From Nitrospirae bacterium GWC2_56_14 (GTDB lineage: Bacteria > Nitrospirota > UBA9217): a stretch of 9,025 nt of DNA. The notes under the pieces were generated by a model. That model saw only the letters and a program-made list of their open reading frames with translations. It was not told where the DNA came from and ran no database searches. The stretch is from the NCBI GenBank assembly GCA_001803705.1, contig MHDY01000243.1, positions 485 through 9,509 on the forward strand, in the 5' to 3' direction. Below are positions 1-6,566 of the stretch, in pieces (within the stretch, counting starts at the first letter, position 1; every line of letters begins with the position of its first letter). Both the position numbers and the translations under genes were made by a program.

Positions 1-519
1 GAAGCAGAGATTCTCGTCGTACCGGACCGCGCCCTCGGGTGTCTTCGAGTAGGCATGGATGGGACAGGCCGAGGCGCACGCCGGCTCTTTACAGTGGTTG
101 CATTGGACCTTCCGGTAGACCGGCATGTTCTTGTCCTTGGGGTTCTCATACCGGTTGACCACCGTGTACGCATGTGCATCGGGCCGCCTCGTCTTCTCGA
201 AGACCGAGATATCGTCAAAGGGGGTCTCCGTCTGAGGCAGGCCGTTCTCTTTGTTGCAGGCGGCTTCGCAGCTGCAGCAACCAACACACGCCGTGAGATC
301 GGTCAGAAGGCCATAGCTGTTCGGGTACCCGGAAAAGTCCTCGGACGCGCGCGCCAGGCCGCTCGAGCCGATCATGGCTACACCGCCGATGGTTGCAACG
401 GTCCCCAGGAAGGCCCGCCTGTTTATACCGCTGCTTTTTTTCTGTTCAATGCCGTCCCCGCTCGCCTTGTCTCCGGTGGTTTTGTCCTTGCTGACGGGTT
501 CATTTGATTTATCATTCAT
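1..519 (-). CDS. Tat-exported 4Fe-4S dicluster protein, HmcB/DsrO-like (3' part outside window)
   Basis: This is the first 173 codons of an iron-sulfur electron-transfer subunit; the reading frame is still open at base 1. An N-terminal polar stretch is followed by a twin-arginine signal (N33-R-R-A-F-L-G39) and a hydrophobic run ending near ARA58, so the protein is probably exported folded to the periplasm. Two cluster motifs are visible: C78-x2-C81-x2-C84-x3-C88 and C140-x2-C143-x4-C148-x3-C152-P. C172 looks like the start of a third. This layout fits the HmcB/DsrO/NrfC-type ferredoxin family, which passes electrons between cytochromes c and a quinone-interacting membrane subunit. The ATG at 519 has an AAGGAGAG-like ribosome binding site. 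It lies 47 bases after the multiheme cytochrome gene, in the same direction, so the two are probably one operon. The exact complex (Hmc, Tmc, Dsr or other) cannot be assigned from this fragment. Confidence 0.88.
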   Translation of the reverse strand, partial: MNDKSNEPVSKDKTTGDKASGDGIEQKKSSGINRRAFLGTVATIGGVAMIGSSGLARASEDFSGYPNSYGLLTDLTACVGCCSCEAACNKENGLPQTETPFDDISVFEKTRRPDAHAYTVVNRYENPKDKNMPVYRKVQCNHCKEPACASACPIHAYSKTPEGAVRYDENLCF

Positions 520-566
520 ACCTTCTCTCCTTTGCGGTATTTTCTTCACGCTCCCCGGGACCCTTT

Positions 567-1031
567 CTATTTTCGAATGTTCAAGCTGACCCTGTCCGCT
601 CTTTTGGCATGACAGATCTCCGCACAGCCCTTGGGGTCCGTGCCGATGTTGCCCATGCCGCGGTGGCACGTGAAGCATTGTTTGTGGTACGCGGTCTTGA
701 GTCCGGGCATGGCGGCGTTGTCCCGGTCGGCCGTAGTGTGGCAGTTCTTGCATGCCATAAAGCTGTGGTTGACCGAGTGCTTAAAACTCTGCGGGGTGAG
801 CGCATGACATTGCTTGCACGGCAGCCCGTCCGCGATGCCGTGTTCGTGATGACAGGCGGAGCAGCTGCCGGCAATGGAGACGTGCTTTGGGTGATCGAAC
901 TTCACCGGGGTATAGACATCCTTGATACTGTCAAGGACGCGCATTCCGGGCGCCTCCGTTGCAGCGCTCACGTACGCGGCAACAGGAAGGCAAAGGCCCA
1001 AGAGTATGGTGATGCTGAGAAATTTTCTCAT
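567..1031 (-). CDS. Secreted multiheme cytochrome c, class III-like, five haem motifs
   Basis: The 154-residue protein has a Sec signal peptide (K3 then a hydrophobic run to about A23) and so should act in the periplasm. Four canonical haem-binding motifs are present, C57SACH61, C72KQCH76, C94KNCH98 and C119FTCH123, plus a fifth with three spacer residues, C136AEICH141. Seven further histidines (H47, H50, H62, H64, H85, H89, H116) could serve as distal ligands, which suits low-potential bis-His haems. Spacing and the FDHPKH motif resemble the cytochrome c3/c7 class III family, electron carriers for hydrogenases and membrane redox complexes in anaerobes. It sits between small membrane proteins and a Tat-exported Fe-S protein, so it probably feeds or drains that complex. 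Whether the CX3CH site carries haem is uncertain. The start has only a modest AAGGGA ribosome site; no better upstream start was seen. Confidence 0.9.
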   Translation of the reverse strand: MRKFLSITILLGLCLPVAAYVSAATEAPGMRVLDSIKDVYTPVKFDHPKHVSIAGSCSACHHEHGIADGLPCKQCHALTPQSFKHSVNHSFMACKNCHTTADRDNAAMPGLKTAYHKQCFTCHRGMGNIGTDPKGCAEICHAKRADRVSLNIRK

Positions 1032-1070
1032 AGATCCGTCCCTTTCGTCGAATTTTGGCGTATCAGTCAG

Positions 1071-1478
1071 CTACCTCGCGCCTTTGTCGGAACCGGCTTC
1101 TTTCTGTTTTCGTTTTTTGCCGGTGAAATAGGCTTCCATAGGCCGCCAGTCGAAGGACACATCCTTGCCCAGCAGGGTGGAGACGCCTTTTACCCCCAGG
1201 TTCACCGCCTCGGACAACACAACGACGAAGAATCCGATCGGCAAAATGATGATGTATGCCAACCCGATGAACGGGGCAGCCGCCATTTGCCTGACGTACT
1301 TTATGGTATCCCCGCTCTCCTTGAGGTGCGCCAGATCCTCTTTGCCGGTGCTGACGACCCTGGCGAAGGGTTTCGGCTTCAGGACCTCCCAGAAAACAAT
1401 GAACGCGGCAATGGACAGAACGGAAATGATGTATTCAATACCTTTTACATGTGTCATGAAATCGAAGAGTGTATACAT
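1071..1478 (-). CDS. Small membrane protein with WRPxEAY tail, copy B
   Basis: I do not recognise this 135-residue protein as a named family. It has two likely membrane segments, about residues 13-31 and 66-92, separated by a charged soluble stretch. It ends in a very basic tail (GKKRKQKE). The second half matches the neighbouring protein at 1571-1912: both carry P-x-IGL-x-Y in the membrane segment, then LGK or IGK, SF-x-WRP-x-EAY and GKK. They are therefore paralogues from a tandem duplication, although this copy has an extra N-terminal membrane segment. The frame is open further upstream, but the ATG at 1478 has a good AAGGAGA site and begins the hydrophobic protein, while the upstream extension is arginine-rich and looks non-coding. 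It lies 39 bases before the cytochrome gene, so an accessory or anchoring role in that redox complex is inferred, not shown. Confidence 0.75.
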   Translation of the reverse strand: MYTLFDFMTHVKGIEYIISVLSIAAFIVFWEVLKPKPFARVVSTGKEDLAHLKESGDTIKYVRQMAAAPFIGLAYIIILPIGFFVVVLSEAVNLGVKGVSTLLGKDVSFDWRPMEAYFTGKKRKQKEAGSDKGAR

Positions 1479-1570
1479 GGCCTTTTCTCCTTGTTTCCGG
1501 CGGAGTATCACCCGCCTGGCATCGTGAGACCCGCACACCCCATGCGCACGGGCCCCCGTCCGCTGCAACG

Positions 1571-1912
1571 CTACTTCGGTTCTTTTTTGCTTTTTTTCTT
1601 GCCCGAGAGGTACGCCTCGCGGGGCCGCCATCCGAAGGACAGGCTTTTCCCGATCAGACTGAACAGGCCGCTGACGACCTTGCCTGCTGCGAGCGATGCG
1701 ATCGTCGCGATGCCGATGAACGGGAGACATAGTACATAGACCAGACCGATGATAGGCCCGGCAAGCAGCATGACGCCCGCAGGGATGCGGTAATAGGTCG
1801 ACGAGGCTTCTCCGGCAAGAATGGCTTCATCATCGACATCAATGCGCTCTCCCTTCGACAGCTCCCAGTAGGTTCCTTTTCCAACTCTGTGCCCGGTTTT
1901 GTAGCTCAACAT
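1571..1912 (-). CDS. Small membrane protein with WRPxEAY tail, copy A (first gene of redox operon)
   Basis: This 113-residue protein has a soluble N-terminal part of about 43 residues, a long hydrophobic region (about 44-88, one or two membrane passes) and a basic C-terminal tail with S92-F-G-W-R-P-R-E-A-Y101 and GKK. It is a paralogue of the next gene and I know no function for either. The start deserves comment: a GTG in frame at 1921 could begin the protein, but that GTG lies inside an almost perfect Shine-Dalgarno sequence (AGGGAGGTGA) correctly spaced for the ATG at 1912, so the ATG is preferred. It is the first gene of the leftward run and has AT-rich, promoter-like DNA just upstream. 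A 92-base gap with a small inverted repeat separates it from copy B. Confidence 0.75.
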   Translation of the reverse strand: MLSYKTGHRVGKGTYWELSKGERIDVDDEAILAGEASSTYYRIPAGVMLLAGPIIGLVYVLCLPFIGIATIASLAAGKVVSGLFSLIGKSLSFGWRPREAYLSGKKKSKKEPK

Positions 1913-1948
1913 GGTTTTCACCTCCCTTCTGAGTTTTTAATTAGTTTA

Positions 1949-1976
1949 GGTATACCAGAAGCCGGAAATAGCACAA
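1949..1976 (-). promoter_or_regulatory. Possible promoter of the leftward redox operon
   Basis: On the minus strand a TTGTGC box (complement of 1971-1976) is followed after 16 bases by TATACC (complement of 1949-1954). Each is only a partial match to the sigma-70 consensus. The position gives a leader of about 30 bases before the ATG at 1912. The call rests on position and AT-richness as much as on the boxes. Confidence 0.3.
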
Positions 1977-2040
1977 TTGGAAGAAGTACCTATTCTCGTG
2001 GAATAATTATCCTAGGGCTGGAAGTTGCTGTTGAATGGAG

Positions 2041-2142
2041 AGCTCGTAATACCTGCACCGCGCCATGCCTGGAATATAACGACATTATATTTCAGCAGCT
2101 ATTTTATTAAGATCTAAAAGCTTCGGAATCGTGCTTGACGTT
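2041..2142 (+). repeat. Dispersed intergenic repeat, copy 1
   Basis: Aligned by eye without gaps to 8573-8674, this copy matches at 86 of 102 positions. The central 25 or so bases, from TGCCTGG through the hairpin, are identical. At the centre an inverted repeat, AATATAA-CGACA-TTATATT, extends to a 9-base-pair RNA stem with one G-U pair (2071-2093), followed by a T-rich run ATTTTATT. The outer stem seen in copy 2 is not preserved here. The right end carries TTGACG, the equivalent of the -35 box in copy 2, but no matching -10. Confidence 0.85.
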
Positions 2143-2371
2143 AAAACGCTTCCGGTGTTGACGGTCCGGGGATGCTGCGGCTGCCATAGCGATGACGGGG
2201 GTTGCGCGCATTAACAAAGAGTGCTGAGGCCAAACCGGGCCCCTTGCCTCGGTAAACACTCAAGAAACGCCGGAACGTAATACTTTGATCATAGTATGGA
2301 ACCTGTCTCCGCTAAGCCCTTGTTTTCCGATTCGCATAACCTCGTTGCCGCAGAGCACGGACAACTTGCGA

Positions 2372-2398
2372 TTGTGCTAGTATGGGTATAGGTATAGT
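2372..2398 (+). promoter_or_regulatory. Possible promoter of the first stress-protein gene, within GTATRG repeats
   Basis: TTGTGC (2372-2377) precedes TATAGT (2393-2398) by 15 bases, a short spacer. TATAGT matches five of six consensus -10 bases. The -10 lies in a threefold GTATGG/GTATAG repeat (2380-2397). The same ATTGTGCTA string occurs in the possible promoter of the divergent operon. Confidence 0.3.
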
Positions 2399-2422
2399 GC
2401 ATTCGCAAATCGGAGACGCGAT

Positions 2423-3331
2423 ATGAAGATACTGCTCGCAACGGACGGTTCCGACTTCTCGCTGGGGGCCGCGCATTTCCTCTCGCGGTTCGGCTGTTCA
2501 TCGGATGATAAGATCACCGTATTGTACGTCATTTCCGGGGCGCCTCTCTCCGATGAGGACGGGCCGCATTATGCGGACCTTATGCAGATAAAGAAGGGAA
2601 TTGCCCCAAAAATACTGGATGCGACCGTTGCAGAACTGAAGGACCTCAAGGCGAAAATCAGCACCGTGGTGGCAACCGGCCATCCTGACAAGGCCATTAT
2701 TGACGCGGCACTGCTGGTGCGTATGGACATGATCGTCATGGGTGCGAGGGGAATAAAGGGCGTGAAATCTCTCTTCCTGGGGAGCGTGACGCGTGCGACG
2801 GCTATCAACTCCCCGGTGCCTGTTCTCGTCACCAGAACGCCGCAATGGAAGGCGTCGGGGCCGATGAAGATCCTGTACGCCACGGATGGTTCTGAGTTCG
2901 CCTTGGAAACGGGCAGGCTCCTGGCCAGGATACCCTTCCCTGCGGACAGCGAAGTTACGATCCTGTATGTATCAGGATCTTCCCTGGCGGACATCGCGGA
3001 GCAGTTTTACCTTGAAGTGGCCGGCCGGGTGAAGGACATAGCGGCGATGATAACCAAGATGGAATATCGGAACGCTGAGCATATCATGCACGATGCCCGC
3101 TCATTTCTCGAGGGCAAATTCGCGAAGGTGTCGAACCTTGTCGAGAACGGCGACCCCACTGAGATGATACTGAACGCGGCGGATTCGATCGGAGCGGATA
3201 TCATCGCGCTGGGAAGCAGCGGGATGCGGGGACTCAAGGGGATGCTCGGAAGCGTGTCCCGGCGCGTCCTCGGGCATGCAGCATGTTCAGTCCTCATCGG
3301 GAAAACAACGGGCGGAACAAAGGAGCGCTGA
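2423..3331 (+). CDS. Universal stress protein with two UspA domains
   Basis: This 302-residue cytoplasmic protein is a tandem fusion of two UspA domains, about residues 1-140 and 147-295. Each opens with the same beta-strand motif, MKILLATDGSDF and MKILYATDGSEF. Domain 1 has the nucleotide-binding pattern G-x2-G-x9-GS (GARG...LGSVT), so ATP binding is plausible. Domain 2 has GSSG then eight, not nine, residues before GSVS, a one-residue shortening that may weaken binding. The family helps cells survive starvation, oxidants and other stresses, and the molecular role is usually unknown. The ATG has a GGAG site seven bases upstream. The CDF transporter gene starts 28 bases after its stop, so they are probably co-transcribed. 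Confidence 0.93.
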   Translation: MKILLATDGSDFSLGAAHFLSRFGCSSDDKITVLYVISGAPLSDEDGPHYADLMQIKKGIAPKILDATVAELKDLKAKISTVVATGHPDKAIIDAALLVRMDMIVMGARGIKGVKSLFLGSVTRATAINSPVPVLVTRTPQWKASGPMKILYATDGSEFALETGRLLARIPFPADSEVTILYVSGSSLADIAEQFYLEVAGRVKDIAAMITKMEYRNAEHIMHDARSFLEGKFAKVSNLVENGDPTEMILNAADSIGADIIALGSSGMRGLKGMLGSVSRRVLGHAACSVLIGKTTGGTKER

Positions 3332-3359
3332 GCGAGAATAGCCGATGACGAGGTGAGCG

Positions 3360-4625
3360 GTGACCACGGTCAGGCCTGCATCATCAATGAACCAGGGGCC
3401 CGGGAGGCGGGACAAACCCTCCGAGAAAAGGGGGAAGAGGCTTGCCACCTATTCCCTTTTACTCAACATGCTTCTTTCGGCCGCAAAATATCTCCTCTAT
3501 CTGTACGCAGGCAGCACGGCCGTGCTCGCCGAGGCAGTCCACTCCCTCACCGATGTGGTCGGAAGTCTGCTGGTGATCGGGGGCATCTACCTGTCAGAGA
3601 AAAAATCAAGGCAGTTCCCCTGGGGCCTCTACAAGATAGAGAATCTGGCCGCGGCTCTTTCAGCCGTGTTGATCTTCCTCTCCGCGTTCGAGATCGCTTC
3701 AATGATTTTTCGTCCGGCGCCCTTCGCCCTCCGAAATCTCGACAGTACGATGATCGTCCTGTTGCTGATGGCATTCCCGATCGTTCTGTTTTCACGGTAC
3801 GAGGCAAAAATTGCGGCGGCGATAAATTCCCCGTCGCTCATGGCCGATGCGGAAAACTGGAGAACGGACCTGGCGCCCCTTGCGGTCGTGGCGGCAGGCA
3901 TCGGCGGTGCACGGCTTTCCTTCCCCGCCGCTGACAGCATCGCGGCGGTTCTTGTCCTGGTGCTCGTGGTGAAAGCGGGGTACGGCATTCTCAAGGATTC
4001 GATGAAAAGCCTTCTCGACGCCTCCGTGGATAATAAAACAGAGGACCTCATACGGGAAGTTGTCAAAAGATTTCCCCAGGTCCAGGAGCCTTTTTCAATC
4101 CAGGCGAGAAACTCCGGAAGGTTCATATTTGTCGAGATATCCGTGAACCTGGCGCTCACCCGGCTGAAAGAAGCCTATGAGATCGCCTTTGGCCTGGAAA
4201 GAGAAATCAAGGGCACGATTCCCTTTGTGGAAAGGGCGATCGTCCATGTCGAGCCTGAAAAGAAAGAGTTTCTGCGCTATGCCGCGCCGCTTGCGGACCA
4301 AGAGGGCGCGCTTTCCGAGCATTTTGCCAAGGCGCCCTTAATCGCCCTCTGGGATAAAAGGGTCTCGGATGGCGCGGTGATTTCCCAGGAAATCCGGGAC
4401 AATCCCTTCGCGGAACTTGAAAAGGGAAAGGGCATCAGGCTCGCCGAATTTCTCGCAACCAGGAAGGTGGACGTCCTGTACACAAAGGAACTGTTCGAGG
4501 GCAAAGGCCCTGAATACGTTTTTTCCGATGCCGGGATCGAAATAAGAAAAACCGATGAGCAGAATCTTAAAAAGATTATGGAACACAATCCCACAAACAT
4601 GCATTCCCTGGAGGTGCCGCTATGA
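3360..4625 (+). CDS. CDF cation efflux transporter fused to a Nitro_FeMo-Co/NifX-like domain
   Basis: The 421-residue protein begins with a cation diffusion facilitator of about 300 residues, which exports divalent metal ions across the inner membrane in exchange for protons. Several membrane segments lie between residues 30 and 210. The first metal-site motif is H61-SLT-D65. The second is N166-WRT-D170, where FieF-like proteins usually have histidine at the position of N166. A cytoplasmic ferredoxin-like domain follows (about 215-300, ending in VHVEP). From about 307 to 413 the sequence (GALSEHFAKAP, a long IRLAEFLATRKVDVLYT helix-strand) resembles the dinitrogenase iron-molybdenum cofactor family (NifX/NifB C-terminus), making the protein over 100 residues longer than FieF. 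The GTG start has a GAGGTGA site; an ATG at 3387 is a weaker alternative. Its stop overlaps the next start (ATGA). Metal specificity cannot be read from the sequence. Confidence 0.9.
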   Translation: MTTVRPASSMNQGPGRRDKPSEKRGKRLATYSLLLNMLLSAAKYLLYLYAGSTAVLAEAVHSLTDVVGSLLVIGGIYLSEKKSRQFPWGLYKIENLAAALSAVLIFLSAFEIASMIFRPAPFALRNLDSTMIVLLLMAFPIVLFSRYEAKIAAAINSPSLMADAENWRTDLAPLAVVAAGIGGARLSFPAADSIAAVLVLVLVVKAGYGILKDSMKSLLDASVDNKTEDLIREVVKRFPQVQEPFSIQARNSGRFIFVEISVNLALTRLKEAYEIAFGLEREIKGTIPFVERAIVHVEPEKKEFLRYAAPLADQEGALSEHFAKAPLIALWDKRVSDGAVISQEIRDNPFAELEKGKGIRLAEFLATRKVDVLYTKELFEGKGPEYVFSDAGIEIRKTDEQNLKKIMEHNPTNMHSLEVPL

Positions 4626-5509
4626 GTTCTGCACAAGCTTGTCCTTTGACGAAACTGGATACTTTGCTTTTGGCAACGGATCGCTCCGGATTCAGCGAGG
4701 GGGCCGTACGGGAAGCCCTCAATTTTGCCGGTAAATGCGCAAGCAGGCTTTGTGTGATGTCGGTCCTTGAAACAAATCCCGAATATGAGACCATCGGGGC
4801 CAGTGTTTATCAAAAAGAAGAGGAAGAAGCAACGAAGTATCTTGAATCCGTGAAAGCGAGAGCGTCACAACAAGGAATATTCAGCTGTGAAAGCATCCTT
4901 GAATACGGGGACGAGCCCTGCCAGGCCATTATCGATGAGGCCGCGGAAAAGAAGGCCGACATGATAATCATCGGCAGGCGCGGCCGCCGCGGTTTAATGA
5001 AGCTGTTGATGGGGCCGGTGGCCGCAAAAGTTGTCGGTCATGCGCCCTGTAAGGTACTCGTTGTGCCGCGGGCCGCGAAAATCGAATGCAGGAACATCCT
5101 GGTTGCCACGGACGGATCAGAGCACAGTGCTGCTGCGGCCTCGGAGGCAATCGGGATCGCAAAGCGCTGCGGCAGCAATATCATCGCGCTTTCTTCAGCC
5201 TATTCGGAAGGAGAACTAGAAGAGGCAAAAACAAATGTGAAGCAAGTCGTGGAAATGGCGCAAAAGGAAGGCATACCCGTGGAAGCGTTGACCCCCATCG
5301 GCAGGTCTCACGATGTTATCGTTGAGACTGCGGGCGGCAGGGGCGTAGATTTGGTCGTTATGGGGACCTACGGGAAAACAGGCCTCAAGAAACTTCTCAT
5401 GGGAAGCTCGACGGAAAAGGTTATCGGTCGCGCAAGCTGCGGCGTTCTGGTCGTCAGAGCGGGAACCTCCGAGGGAAAACAGTGCGCTTCTGCCGCGGTA
5501 ACTGATTGA
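4622..5509 (+). CDS. Universal stress protein with two UspA domains, coupled to the CDF gene
   Basis: This 295-residue cytoplasmic protein has two UspA domains, about residues 11-150 and 155-282. Domain 1 has GRRG, nine residues, then GP rather than GS; domain 2 has the classical ATP-binding pattern GTYG, nine residues, GSS. The protein is distinct from the stress protein at 2423-3331 and not a recent duplicate of it. Its ATG overlaps the CDF stop by four bases and has a strong GGAGGTG site inside the end of the CDF gene, so translation is probably coupled and both proteins are made together. It may act in the response to the metal or oxidant the transporter deals with; that is inference from context. 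There is no terminator directly after it; 125 bases separate it from the ZIP gene. Confidence 0.92.
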   Translation: MSSAQACPLTKLDTLLLATDRSGFSEGAVREALNFAGKCASRLCVMSVLETNPEYETIGASVYQKEEEEATKYLESVKARASQQGIFSCESILEYGDEPCQAIIDEAAEKKADMIIIGRRGRRGLMKLLMGPVAAKVVGHAPCKVLVVPRAAKIECRNILVATDGSEHSAAAASEAIGIAKRCGSNIIALSSAYSEGELEEAKTNVKQVVEMAQKEGIPVEALTPIGRSHDVIVETAGGRGVDLVVMGTYGKTGLKKLLMGSSTEKVIGRASCGVLVVRAGTSEGKQCASAAVTD

Positions 5510-5559
5510 ACCCGATTGCCGGCAAAGGCAGACTGTCCGGTCTGTTCCGATGTAGGGTT

Positions 5560-5634
5560 AGAAAGTTGGCGGAGATGAGGACTTTCTCTCATGCAGGAAG
5601 GCACGATGCAAGCATATGAGAGGAGGAGACTGCT
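5560..5634 (+). promoter_or_regulatory. Structured leader before the ZIP transporter gene, with competing stems
   Basis: AGAAAGT (5560-5566) can pair with ACTTTCT (5581-5587). CTCTCAT (5586-5592) can pair with ATGAGAG (5616-5622), which covers the first bases of the ribosome site AGGAGGAG (5621-5628). The two stems share bases 5586-5587 and cannot both form fully, a layout seen in translational switches. No known riboswitch class was recognised. Confidence 0.3.
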
Positions 5635-6378
5635 GTGCTGCTCACGTGGATCGTTGTTTTCAGCTTGCTGGGAAGCGTCGGGTCGCTTGCGGGAGCGCTT
5701 CTGCTGCTTGCGTTCCCTTCCCGGATGAGGAGTACGGTGGTCCCCGCTCTCGTCAGTTACTCGGCGGGCACGCTGCTCGGCGCGGCCTTCCTCGGCATGC
5801 TCCCGCAGGCCCTCGAACGCGCCTATGCCGGACCGGTACTCGCCACGGTCCTTGCCGGTATCGTCCTTTTCTTCCTGCTCGAAAAGCTTGTGATCTGGCG
5901 GCACTGTCACGACGGCGAATGCGAGAGGCACAATACGGCGGGGCCGCTCATTCTCTTCGGCGACGCCTTTCATAATTTTGTCGACGGCGTCGTCATTGCG
6001 GCGGCGTTTCTCATATCCATCCCCCTGGGAACGGCAACCGCCCTGGCGGTCATAGCGCACGAAGTCCCGCAGGAAATCGGCGATTTCGCCGTTCTCCTCG
6101 ACAGTGGGTATCCCCGGCAACGGGCGTTCCTGTATAATCTTTACTCCTCGCTGGCCACCCTGCCCGGAGCGATGATTGCCTACTTTTATCTCACCACGGT
6201 GCAGGCGGCAGTCCCCTATATTCTCGCTTTCTCCGCCGCCAGTTTTATTTATATTGCCACGGCTGATCTTATCCCCAAGCTCCATCGGAATGCGGGTTTA
6301 GGCGCAAGTATCGAACAAATATTTCTTCTTCTTGCCGGAATCGGAACGATTTTATTTTTCAGGCTGCACCAGGGATAA
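5635..6378 (+). CDS. ZIP family divalent metal transporter
   Basis: This 247-residue inner-membrane protein belongs to the ZIP family, which normally brings zinc, iron or other divalent metals into the cytoplasm. The two metal-site motifs are clear: H113-N-F-V-D-G118 in membrane segment 4 and H142-E-V-P-Q-E147-IGDF in segment 5. The loop between segments 3 and 4 is rich in possible metal ligands (H90, C91, H92, C96, H99), as in other ZIP proteins. About seven or eight hydrophobic segments fit the family. The start is GTG at 5635 behind a strong AGGAGGAG site; no in-frame ATG lies nearby upstream. It follows the efflux-type CDF gene on the same strand, so genes for opposing metal directions sit close together. 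Its leader may fold (5560-5634). Zinc is the most likely substrate, but the sequence does not prove it. Confidence 0.92.
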   Translation: MLLTWIVVFSLLGSVGSLAGALLLLAFPSRMRSTVVPALVSYSAGTLLGAAFLGMLPQALERAYAGPVLATVLAGIVLFFLLEKLVIWRHCHDGECERHNTAGPLILFGDAFHNFVDGVVIAAAFLISIPLGTATALAVIAHEVPQEIGDFAVLLDSGYPRQRAFLYNLYSSLATLPGAMIAYFYLTTVQAAVPYILAFSAASFIYIATADLIPKLHRNAGLGASIEQIFLLLAGIGTILFFRLHQG

Positions 6379-6479
6379 AAAGCCATATGAAAGCGCTAGG
6401 CCCTGAGTCGCACAGATCATCTGCTTTAGTATTGACGCGCACGAGGCAAGGAAGGAAACATGCGCAAAAGAGCAAAACG

Positions 6480-6506
6480 TTGAGACATCACTGACTTCCT
6501 TATAGA
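6480..6506 (+). promoter_or_regulatory. Weak promoter candidate before the diguanylate cyclase
   Basis: TTGAGA (6480-6485) and TATAGA (6501-6506) resemble sigma-70 boxes, but the spacer is only 15 bases. The position, about 60 bases before the start at 6567, is reasonable. The 188-base gap after the ZIP gene makes a separate promoter plausible. Confidence 0.25.
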
Positions 6507-6566
6507 GAAAGTCGCACTGACGGGAGCGAATAAACCGGACCTATTTCCGGGAGATGGAATAATGCC

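Larger units (their letters stand above)
1922..2422. other. Divergent intergenic region without a supported gene
   Basis: About 500 bases separate the leftward redox operon from the rightward stress-protein gene. The region contains a possible minus-strand promoter (1949-1976), repeat copy 1 (2041-2142) with its hairpin, two TTGACG boxes 23 bases apart (2135 and 2158) with no convincing -10 box, a small inverted repeat ATACT/AGTAT around 2280-2297, and a threefold hexamer repeat at 2380-2397. Open frames here are short and have no ribosome binding site. A small RNA is possible because the hairpin at 2071-2093 is followed by a T-rich run but has no plus-strand gene to terminate. Confidence 0.6.

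Noticed and set aside
504..1739. A 411-codon open frame on the plus strand
   Set aside because: It lies antisense to three well-supported minus-strand genes (cytochrome and two membrane proteins), shows no domain and has no ribosome site; it is a GC-rich shadow frame.
1571..1921. GTG start at 1921 for the first small membrane protein
   Set aside because: The GTG is part of a near-perfect Shine-Dalgarno sequence spaced for the ATG at 1912.
2071..2093. Fur or PerR operator in the AT-rich palindrome of the repeat
   Set aside because: The half-sites AATATAA/TTATATT with a five-base spacer do not match the 7-1-7 Fur/PerR pattern; the hairpin reading fits better.
6460..6483. Seven-codon frame MRKRAKR with a good ribosome site before the cyclase gene
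   Set aside because: Too short to support as a gene, and no attenuator-type structure follows it.
6387..6494. 35-codon frame starting at 6387 after the ZIP gene
   Set aside because: No ribosome site and a composition unlike the neighbouring proteins.
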